20,135 nt of DNA from a virus. The stretch is taken from positions 1-20,135 of the IMG/VR virus record IMGVR_UViG_3300018080_004965; one strand, given 5' to 3'. Each line of letters begins with the position of its first letter. Positions within the stretch are counted from its first letter, which is position 1. Positions 8,511 to 16,400 of the stretch are shown in pieces. The notes below the pieces were generated by a model. That model saw only the letters and a list, made by a program, of their open reading frames with translations. It made no database searches and was not told the DNA's origin. A program made the position numbers and the translations under genes.

Positions 8511-10701
8511 TTATGCCGAAATAAGAAAACTTGCGATAGAATTACATGCGGCCGATAATGGAGATATTATCAAGGTAGCTGGTATTTTGCGTAAAATAAT
8601 CGATTGGCTACGAGGAAATAGAAATAAGGCTTATGATGCTGCTTGGGAATCTGTAGGTAATCAATCTCAAGAGATTAGGGACACAATTGAGGAGTTAACC
8701 AAGCAGTTTTCTACATTATCTTCTATTATACAAAATGGAGAAGTTGACAAATATAATGCGGCGTTCGAAGAGGTTAAAGATTCTGTATTTAAGTTTTATA
8801 GAAAATTAAACGATTATAATAAGGATGCGAAAATCACTTTATATTATACATTAAAGGAGATGGAAGAGCCTGGTTTTATAGAAAAATTCAAACAATATTT
8901 GCCACAAGAATATGATGTAGAAATAAATAAACAGTATGACACTCCATTAAAAAGCTTTTCATGGTACGAAAACATTTCTCCGTCTAACATAAGAAGTATT
9001 CGAGGCGGAGCTGATGGTGGTGTGATAAAAAATTTCGTTAAAGATATTGTCCGCAAAGCGTATGGTGATGAATTAATTTCTGATGAAGAGGTAAAAAAGA
9101 TACCATACCAAAAAGTGATTAGAGAGGAAATAGTTTCGCAGTTAAATGACGCTATTGTAAATGGAACATTGAAATATGTTAGTGCTAGAAAGCCATATGC
9201 ACCACCTAGGAAAGATAAAAAACAAGGTGAGGAGGGTGGTTTGGCCAGAGCAAATTGGGGAGAGGTTACTTTAGGAATAGAGACCGCTCCAATTTTATTA
9301 AATTCGATTGGTTTGCGGGTAGTTGGGTATGCCTATGTTCATGATTATCGTACTCGTGCCGCTATCCAGCACCAACGACCAGGTACAAATCTGTCTATTT
9401 GGAAAATTATTGCATATGATGTTTCTAGATTTGCTGAGCCTCAACTTTCTTTTAAGGACGAAGAAGAGCCTGGTGTATTTCCGAAACCGTTACCAGAAGA
9501 TTGGGAAGAGCCCGATGTATCTAAACCAGAAGGTGCCCCACCCGCTGAGGTTGAAAGTGATGTGGAAAAAGAAGAGGTGGAGCCTGAAGAAAAAACAATA
9601 GAATCTTCATGTAAGAAGCCCGAATTTCTCAAGTTGGGTGGCGCGGACAGATCTGCTTGGAAGAGATTGTCTGATGAGTTTTGGGTTGAATTAGTTAAGA
9701 TGGCCAATAGATTAAATGCAAAACCAGAAGATATGGCTAAGTTGCTATATCATGAGAGCGCATTTGATCCTAAAGCAATGTATATTAGTAATGGGCGACC
9801 AGTTGCTAAGGGTTTACACCAATTAACTCTCATTGGCGCTAAGGGAATGGGCATGACAAAAAGCCAATGGGATAATTATGAAAATACAGATCCTATACAG
9901 CAATTAAGAAATATCGAAAAATATATGGGCGCTCTTGGTAAGATTAAAGGCGTAAATGAATGGGACGCAACACAATTATATGTGGCCAATTTTGCGCCTA
10001 AATATGTTAATCAGTCTGATGCCGTTTTATATAAGAAATATAAGGATGACGGTAGTAAGAACCCTAGTTACACATTGAATAGCGGTTTGGATCAGGATAA
10101 AAAAGGATATATAAGTGTTGCAGACCTGGGTAAGGTGGCATCTGGGCCGTTACCAAAACATATCTTAGAAAAGATAGAGGCGGCAAAACTTTCTGTTGGC
10201 GGAAGTGATCTGCCCGAAACTACCACAGATGAGCCGATGGAAGATCAGTCAATTGACGATTTGATTAAGCAATTATATTCTAGTTATGGTCCATTAGAAA
10301 GAATAGTGCGCAAAAGCCTTTTAGAGCAAAAATTACCTATTAGTAAAATGGTAATAGTTGCAAGTTCTAAAGACGCCTCATATTCTGATAAATTAGAATA
10401 CGCCCGAGTTGCCGCTAGAATATTGAGAAGATTTGCTGATGCTAGTGTTACAATTTATGGCTCTGATTGTGATTCTATTGTTGAATTACAGTGTTCTTTG
10501 GTTGGCGAAGAAAACATAGCAAAAAATGCCGTAAAAGCATTGTGTGAGTGTGTGTCTGAAGGTATGTTAAGAAAAGTTTCAGGACATATTGCTATCACAC
10601 CAATATTAATTTCAAATGCAAAATCTAATTATAATACTGTAGATATGTATCAGATCGTGCGTAATAACAGACGTTTTAATTTGGATAAACTGGTGAAATA
10701 A
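8503..10701 (+). CDS. Virion-associated lytic transglycosylase, multidomain
   Basis: The 732-residue product probably cleaves the MurNAc-GlcNAc bond of host peptidoglycan during infection. An SLT/lysozyme-like domain spans about 385-550. It has the catalytic-type glutamate in YHESAFDP (Glu418), the GLHQL motif at 437-441 and a later ANFAPKY segment (495-501). LDQDKKGYISVADL at 529-542 has the spacing of an EF-hand-like loop (Asp530, Asp532, Gly535, Ile537, Asp541). The N-terminal 230 residues are helical. A basic linker and a second folded block follow (230-310), then an acidic Pro/Glu linker (317-368) and an unrecognised C-terminal domain (about 585-732). There is no signal peptide, consistent with delivery in the virion rather than a lysis endolysin. 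The start overlaps the upstream stop, with AAGG 8 bases upstream. Confidence 0.82.
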   Translation: MDNYAEIRKLAIELHAADNGDIIKVAGILRKIIDWLRGNRNKAYDAAWESVGNQSQEIRDTIEELTKQFSTLSSIIQNGEVDKYNAAFEEVKDSVFKFYRKLNDYNKDAKITLYYTLKEMEEPGFIEKFKQYLPQEYDVEINKQYDTPLKSFSWYENISPSNIRSIRGGADGGVIKNFVKDIVRKAYGDELISDEEVKKIPYQKVIREEIVSQLNDAIVNGTLKYVSARKPYAPPRKDKKQGEEGGLARANWGEVTLGIETAPILLNSIGLRVVGYAYVHDYRTRAAIQHQRPGTNLSIWKIIAYDVSRFAEPQLSFKDEEEPGVFPKPLPEDWEEPDVSKPEGAPPAEVESDVEKEEVEPEEKTIESSCKKPEFLKLGGADRSAWKRLSDEFWVELVKMANRLNAKPEDMAKLLYHESAFDPKAMYISNGRPVAKGLHQLTLIGAKGMGMTKSQWDNYENTDPIQQLRNIEKYMGALGKIKGVNEWDATQLYVANFAPKYVNQSDAVLYKKYKDDGSKNPSYTLNSGLDQDKKGYISVADLGKVASGPLPKHILEKIEAAKLSVGGSDLPETTTDEPMEDQSIDDLIKQLYSSYGPLERIVRKSLLEQKLPISKMVIVASSKDASYSDKLEYARVAARILRRFADASVTIYGSDCDSIVELQCSLVGEENIAKNAVKALCECVSEGMLRKVSGHIAITPILISNAKSNYNTVDMYQIVRNNRRFNLDKLVK

Positions 10702-11001
10702 ATGGCTAAATTACACGCATACGCAGAAGCTGTGATAAAATACCTTAAAGATCAAGAGGTAGAAATATATTGCGGCACTGATAAAACTATATTAAAATTT
10801 GCTGATTATGATGTGTGTCAAAAAAATCTTATTAAAGGAGTTTTGGTTGATGCTTGTGGGGATTGTTTGATTGTTGAGTGTTTAAAAAATGGAATGAAAA
10901 ATACTATATTTTTAAATTGTTGGGCTGTTTATTCTATCGTTCCAGTCAGACAAGGGGCGCTTAGGACCAAAGATATGCATGTAGACGAAGAGGAACGCTA
11001 A
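10702..11001 (+). CDS. Small uncharacterised protein, possible Sm-like beta barrel
   Basis: The start codon directly follows the TAA of the transglycosylase gene, with no spacer, so reinitiation is likely. The 99-residue product has a short N-terminal helix (1-20), then alternating strands. Residues 42-81 (KNLIKGVLVDACGDCLIVEC, then NGMKNTIFLN and AVYSIVP) resemble the strand order of small Sm/Hfq-type barrels. This is a shape impression, not a family match. Six cysteines (24, 39, 52, 55, 60, 73) are unusual for such a short protein, and the tail is acidic. No function can be assigned. The tight position between the transglycosylase and a capsid-region gene suggests a virion or assembly role. 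Confidence 0.75.
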   Translation: MAKLHAYAEAVIKYLKDQEVEIYCGTDKTILKFADYDVCQKNLIKGVLVDACGDCLIVECLKNGMKNTIFLNCWAVYSIVPVRQGALRTKDMHVDEEER

Positions 11002-11012
11002 TTGGTGGTAAT

Positions 11013-11723
11013 ATGACGATCATCAAGCGGGCATATATTAAGAAGTTACCAGACGGTCGGTGGAGGGTTATGTCCGAATCTGGAAGAAATATGGGAACAT
11101 ATTATTCTAAATCTATGGCCGAAAAACGTTTGGCCCAAGTTGAGATGTTTAAACACATAAAAGGGCGTAAAAATAGAAAAAAAAGAAAAAAGTCTTATAA
11201 TTTATATATAGATACAATTAAGAAAGCAGAAATTTATGAAACAGTAAATTCTTATTCATTTATAATGCGAGATTTAAATAAAAACTATCCTGAGAAGGTA
11301 GATGCGTTTATGGAAACATATAAACGAGCATTTGAGGAGGCTTTGCTTAATAAAGAAAATGATCCTGAATTGCACGCTCTTTTACAAGCGGTTTTAGCTG
11401 TTGGCTATTTAAAGAAAGCCGCCAAAATAGATAAAATAGCACAAACTGCCGTAGAAATGGGAAATCCGCAGTTAGCCGGTCGAGTGGTTGCCAATGTAAT
11501 AAATTTCCTCATGCAAAAGGTGCCAAAGAATCAGCGTTTTCAGTCTTTGAATACCTTAAGAAATACATTGTTAAATCTTAGTGTTGGCGAAATATCTTCA
11601 AAAAAATCGCCGCCATCATCTGCATTGGGGCAGTCGGTGGCTTTAGTTAAAAATATGTTGGGTGGTCATAATCCTGACTATGTACGACAAGTAATTCAAG
11701 AAGCTATACGGTACTTATATTAA
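11013..11723 (+). CDS. Uncharacterised protein with N-terminal RLxQVExFKH-type phage domain
   Basis: The ATG follows GGTGG at 11004-11008. The 236-residue product opens with a small basic module (about 1-50). It contains DGRWRVMSESGRNMGTYYSK and then AEKRLAQVEMFKHIK, a pattern I know from phage proteins encoded near portal and maturation protease genes; its function is not established. A very basic patch, GRKNRKKRKKS, follows at 51-61 and could contact nucleic acid. The remainder (65-236) is alpha-helical and includes IDKIAQTAVEMGNPQLAGRV, which resembles the recurrent helical hairpin in other genes here. It is separated from the phosphatase gene by a single base and so is part of the same translational unit. 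A head or DNA-interacting structural role is inferred from position and charge. Confidence 0.8.
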   Translation: MTIIKRAYIKKLPDGRWRVMSESGRNMGTYYSKSMAEKRLAQVEMFKHIKGRKNRKKRKKSYNLYIDTIKKAEIYETVNSYSFIMRDLNKNYPEKVDAFMETYKRAFEEALLNKENDPELHALLQAVLAVGYLKKAAKIDKIAQTAVEMGNPQLAGRVVANVINFLMQKVPKNQRFQSLNTLRNTLLNLSVGEISSKKSPPSSALGQSVALVKNMLGGHNPDYVRQVIQEAIRYLY

Positions 11724-11724
11724 T

Positions 11725-12468
11725 ATGCCTGAGAGATTTTCAGAAGTTAGTAAGAATATTTATCGGGGCGGCAAACCCAGCTCAGAGGATTTGTCTATAT
11801 TGGCGAATGTATTTGGCGTAAATCGAATTATTAGTTTAGATGGTTATATTGGTGAAGAAATTGCGCCATATGTAAAAAAGTATGGAATGGAGCACATTGT
11901 AATACCCATTGGTGGTTTAGAAAGCATTAAGGCATTAAAATTCCTGAGAAATAATATAGTATCATTATTAACAGATAATCAACCAGTATACATACATTGT
12001 AGACACGGTAGTGATAGAACTGGTACGGCCATTGCTTTATATAGGATATTTAATGATAATTGGAATTTTAATGATGCTATTCGCGAAGCTAAGAAGTTTG
12101 GTTTTGGTAATAAGGTAGATTTTGGTACGGAGGGTTTGTATTTAAACATTATTGGAGGCAAGCCAGACTCTAATGGTGTTGAGGACGATATGGTTACTCA
12201 AATGCGTGATTGGTTTAATATGGGAGATGTACCGCCGGCATTTACTCCGCAACAATCATTTGCTCCCAGATTTGATGTAGAAAGAGCCTCTCCCGAACCA
12301 CCTACGGCAGCTAGACAGAATAGAAGGCAAAGTATAAGAGATATTTTAGAGAATATGTCCGGTGATGGTGAATCAGAGAATGTTCCTGAAATAGGTTTGT
12401 ATGACAATTATGGCGGTGTTCGCGGAGCTGGTCCTGTGGTGAATCATCAAGGATTTATGAATATATAA
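11725..12468 (+). CDS. Dual-specificity-type protein phosphatase with C-terminal extension
   Basis: Residues 1-145 form a tyrosine/dual-specificity phosphatase-like domain. It has YRGGKP near the N-terminus, the strand VNRIISLDG (32-40), and the signature P-loop HCRHGSDRTG (91-100), with nucleophile Cys92 and phosphate-binding Arg98 at CX5R spacing. AIREAKKFGFG follows (118-128). No aspartate occupies the usual general-acid region before the P-loop (about 55-70 reads EHIVIPIGGLESIK), as in some atypical DSPs that act on non-protein substrates such as inositol pyrophosphates, so the substrate is open. Residues 150-247 are a Pro/Ser/Arg/Gly-rich, probably disordered extension with the basic segment ARQNRRQSIRD, absent from simple DSPs. 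It is embedded in the head-gene operon one base after the previous stop, which suggests it acts in or on the virion. Confidence 0.85.
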   Translation: MPERFSEVSKNIYRGGKPSSEDLSILANVFGVNRIISLDGYIGEEIAPYVKKYGMEHIVIPIGGLESIKALKFLRNNIVSLLTDNQPVYIHCRHGSDRTGTAIALYRIFNDNWNFNDAIREAKKFGFGNKVDFGTEGLYLNIIGGKPDSNGVEDDMVTQMRDWFNMGDVPPAFTPQQSFAPRFDVERASPEPPTAARQNRRQSIRDILENMSGDGESENVPEIGLYDNYGGVRGAGPVVNHQGFMNI

Positions 12469-12516
12469 TGAGGTGATATAACGGCATTAATAATAGATCG
12501 TTATTTTAGGTGTTTT

Positions 12517-13236
12517 ATGTTAAGAAAATTAGCAACACATATTGAGATGTCATTTGATGTTTCAGATGCCGAAAAAAGAGATGCTATGATGGCTTCTGAG
12601 AAGTTTGAGGGAATTTCTTCTGCGCTGGATATTGCCGTAGAACATTTAGATATTATTTATAATCCATTTCAAAAATATGAAGAAATTCCAATGGAAACAA
12701 TTGTTAATAAACGCGGAGCCATTGATAGATATAAGAGAAAAATATTAGAAAATTTTAATGAAGTTAAAAGACGGTCATTATATGCTATTAAGGATTTATA
12801 TTTATTTTCTAGTGATACTCATGTTCAAGAGCTTATTAATTCATTCGATGATAGTGTTTGGGAATTGGAAAAGCAGATAAATGAGTTATCTGATGTATTA
12901 TCTGATTACAAATCACAAGATTTTAGAAAAAATGTTCTTGGCGCCATAGATAATATACGAAAGCAAGCTGAAGAGATTGAAAGTTTAATAAAAGAGCGTA
13001 TAATTGAGTATATAGATACCAATATTTTAGCAAAGAGTTGGATGAGTGATACCGATGAAGATTTTGTTTCTCAAATAAGAGAGAAGGTTCCACTTATTAC
13101 AGAATTATATGATCATCGCGTAAAAGAGCTAGAATCTGCGCAATATGATCAATTTCCCGGGGCTGAAAAAAGAGAACAAGCGACGAATCCAATGGATGCT
13201 CAAAGAATGTGGTATCCAGATAGAACAAGGTCTTAA
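12517..13236 (+). CDS. Uncharacterised helical phage protein
   Basis: ATG 12517 is preceded by AGGTG (12508-12512). The 239-residue product is predicted by eye to be almost wholly alpha-helical and acidic, with heptad-like stretches at about 95-175, and a C-terminal tail rich in Gln/Pro/Arg ending MDAQRMWYPDRTRS. No catalytic motif or family is recognised. The 48-base gap before it contains a 6-base inverted repeat, ATAACG/CGTTAT (12478-12483 and 12499-12504), too short to call a terminator. The position between the phosphatase and the protease genes suggests an assembly or structural role. Confidence 0.78.
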   Translation: MLRKLATHIEMSFDVSDAEKRDAMMASEKFEGISSALDIAVEHLDIIYNPFQKYEEIPMETIVNKRGAIDRYKRKILENFNEVKRRSLYAIKDLYLFSSDTHVQELINSFDDSVWELEKQINELSDVLSDYKSQDFRKNVLGAIDNIRKQAEEIESLIKERIIEYIDTNILAKSWMSDTDEDFVSQIREKVPLITELYDHRVKELESAQYDQFPGAEKREQATNPMDAQRMWYPDRTRS

Positions 13237-13250
13237 GACTGGAGATATAT

Positions 13251-13415
13251 ATGTTAATCAAGCGTGGTAAAATAAAGATTATAAATATCATTGAAAATGA
13301 TGAAGAATTTGATGATAAGAAGACAAAAAAAGTCCTTAAGAAAGCCAAGCAAGATGCCAAAAATATTAAGGAAGCAGGTAATAATAAGGAATTAAATAAA
13401 GAATCTGGTAATTAA
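13251..13415 (+). CDS. Small lysine-rich protein preceding the maturation protease
   Basis: This 54-codon gene is supported by GGAG at 13241-13244, 6 bases before the ATG, and by filling the gap between two real genes almost exactly (14 bases before, 11 after). The product MLIKRGKIKIINIIENDEEF continues as a lysine-rich helix (residues 22-50). Its opening resembles that of the next protein (MAFIKRGEAVTITT). Small ORFs of this MLIKRG type occur near head genes in large phages as far as I recall; no function is known. It could be an assembly cofactor. Confidence rests on start signal and fit. Confidence 0.7.
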   Translation: MLIKRGKIKIINIIENDEEFDDKKTKKVLKKAKQDAKNIKEAGNNKELNKESGN

Positions 13416-13426
13416 TCGGAGAGTAC

Positions 13427-16400
13427 ATGGCATTTATTAAACGAGGAGAAGCTGTAACAATTACTACTGAGTCTATTCAATCAGTAGATAATGTTGTGTC
13501 AGATCCAAAAATCTTAGCACAATTCGAGAAGGTTGCATCTGATTTAAAGATGATTGCGCCAAAGGCGAAGGATTTTCTATATTTTTCCGCTGTAATGATG
13601 CATGCTGCTGAGGCATCTATTCTTGATGAGAATGGGGCCGTTCGTAAAGATGCGCAGGGAAATAATATTACCTGTGGTTGGGAAAAAAGTGGAGATTCTT
13701 GGCGATGGGCGTGTTCCGATTCTTCTATTTTACCATATAAAAATTCTAATAATGATATATTTCCAGAAGAAGAATTACTTAAAGCATATAAAAAGTGGAT
13801 AGGCCGTCCACTATGTTTAGACCACCAGTCTAGCTCTGTTGATATGGTCCGTGGTGTTATTGTTGATACTTATTACGACTATCCTAATAAAAGAGTTGTT
13901 GCTTTATGTGCTTTGGATAAGGTTAGTTATCCAGAATTAGCTAGAAAAGTTGCTACAGGCGTTTCGGCATCTGTTTCTATGGGTACTGCAGTCGGTAGGG
14001 CAATTTGTACTGAATGTGGTAATGTAGCAAGAACTGAAGGTGAGTTTTGCGAGCATATGCGGAGTAAATCTTGCTATGGTGAGATTAATGTTGATCTTAA
14101 CCCGATAGAGTTGTCTATTGTGGTTAATGGAGCGGATCCAAAAGCTAAGATTAGGCATATTGTAGCTGCGGCAGAAAGTATTGCGCAGTATGTAAGCTCT
14201 AAAGAAGAACAGATTTCAAAAATGGCAGATATGCATGAAATGGTAGATCCTGATGAAGTCAAGGATATTACCGAGGAGTTAGAGGGCGTTCTTAATAAAT
14301 TGAAAGATCTTCAAGAAACTGCTAAACGAGTAGAGGAAGAGGAAGAGGCAGAAGAAGAACATGAAGAACATGAAGAGCATGAAGTGTCTTCAGATGAGGA
14401 TGAAGAAGATGCCAATGATGAAAAATGCGCCTCAGGATCAGGTGAGGATATTAAAAAACTCGCTGGTGTTTTAGATAATATTTACAAAGGTTTAAACAAA
14501 TTGCAAGATGACGTTGATCAGTTGTCACAAAACAAAAAAGAGGATATTGATAAAATGACTAAAAAGGAAGCTTATTTTCAAGGTGGTGGAGGACCTAATG
14601 AGCCCGGACCTAGCCCGCGTTATCCAATAGAAGATGCTGAATCTATTCGGGATCTTAAGGACAAGCAGATGGTTGGGCAGATGGATACCGGCCCGGTAGA
14701 AGGGATGCATCCTGGTCCTGAAAGTACAGATAAATCCGAAGAAGAGCGTAAGCGCGAACTACAGCGCTTGGCAGAGGAGCGCGAGCAGCGTTCTTTGAAG
14801 CGCCAAGCTGTGGTGGCTAAGGCTAAAGAGGCTTTTCAGAATCGCAAGGAAGCTTATTTCCAAGGTGGTGGTGGGCCTAATGAGCCGACTCCCGGAAAGC
14901 CTACTTACGAGAAAGAGGATTATGCAAAGACCCGGGATGGAGAAGATAAGCAAATGGTAGGAGAGAAGCCATTTCCTGGTGTAGGCGATGTCGAAGGTCT
15001 CTATGGTGACGATGAGAAGAAAAAGCAGATGTTGGCTCGTGCTAAACTAACTGCTAAGTTCATCAAAGCCGCAGATGTTGAAAAGGGTGAAGATGATAAG
15101 GCAAATAGTCGTTGGCAAGTATATTCTGACAATAAGCTTATTTTAAGCAGTACTGTCAGTGATATTACCAATGGCAAGGTTGATGCATTGTATGATTTTG
15201 TAGCAACAGAGAAATTTGGCCGTAAAATTTTGGATACTATCCGAACAGAAGGCTTTGACAAAGCTCAAACCATTTTGAAGGGCGCTCAAGCACCTGAACT
15301 TCCTACTCCTCCACCAGAAGAAGCTGAGCTTCCTGAAGGTGCTGAAGAAGCTGTCGAAATGGATGAAGGTTTTGCAGGTGATGTTCGTGAGCAGATTCCA
15401 GACTTGATGGAAGATGTGGAGAATGCATTTGCAGATCTTCGCAATGCTGTCAATACCCTTCTTGAAGGTGGTGATGAGCTAAGTTCTTTTGAAGAGCTAG
15501 AAGAGGAAGAGGTTGAGGAAGGTGAACCTACTTTTGCTTCTCTGGTTGAGATGCAGAAAAAACTCAGTGCAGAGTTAGTTGAGGAAATGAATAAGACCGC
15601 TGGTGTCCTCGAAGAACAAGCAGAAGAACTTCGACTTGTTAAGCATATTTATGATAATAAAGAGAAGTTAGCTGATAAAGACATTGATCAATTCAATAAG
15701 CTAGCAGCAAATACTTGCAGCGATACTAAGGAAACATTAGCAGATCATTATAAGCTGTTGGAGTCATTCGTGAAATATGCACATGGAACAGAAGAATTAG
15801 TAAAGAAGGCCGAAAAACATCCTCTGCAAGAAGTGTATGAGAAAAATACTAAGGATCAGAAGCCTGTTGACAGGGAGTCTAAGATCAAGCACGATCCATC
15901 TGCCGGATCTGGGCCATATAACCCAGCAGAAGAGGCAGAAGAGAAAGATCCAAAAGGAGAGTCCACGACTGGCCGTGAAGTAAAGAGGCAAAAAGCTAAA
16001 GCTGATGATGCTGACGATTCCAACGATGCCGCTCTAGACGATCTTCTTGAGATGCTGGAAGGCGGAGAAGAGGCTCCAGAGGCACCTGAAGATGCTAATC
16101 CCGCAGCTATAGAAGCTGAGGTTCCGCTATCAGGTGGTGGCACCGCAACAATAACTGGCGATCCTGTTGATGTAGGCAAGGCAGTATCGAGTGCAGAGGA
16201 CAAGCCAGATCTTTCCACTAAGGAAGGTCGAGCAGCTTATCGTGAAGAGCTAGAAAAGTTGGCCCAGACCGGTCTATCTTTCAATCCAGTTCTTGATGAG
16301 GCACATCCCCAAGGCGGAACTACTACTCAGTTAGATGTTCCTCCAGAGGGAGAGCTTGCCAAGACTGAGACTCTTGAAGAGGCTCATGATAAGGTTATGG

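Noticed and set aside
12478-12504. ATAACG/CGTTAT inverted repeat before the 239-residue gene, considered as a terminator
   Set aside because: The stem is only six base pairs with a 15-base loop and no T run.
15856-16218. A 120-codon minus-strand open frame inside the scaffold gene
   Set aside because: Its Ser/Ala/Gly-rich product mirrors the acidic low-complexity scaffold coding strand, and there is no ribosome-binding site or family resemblance.
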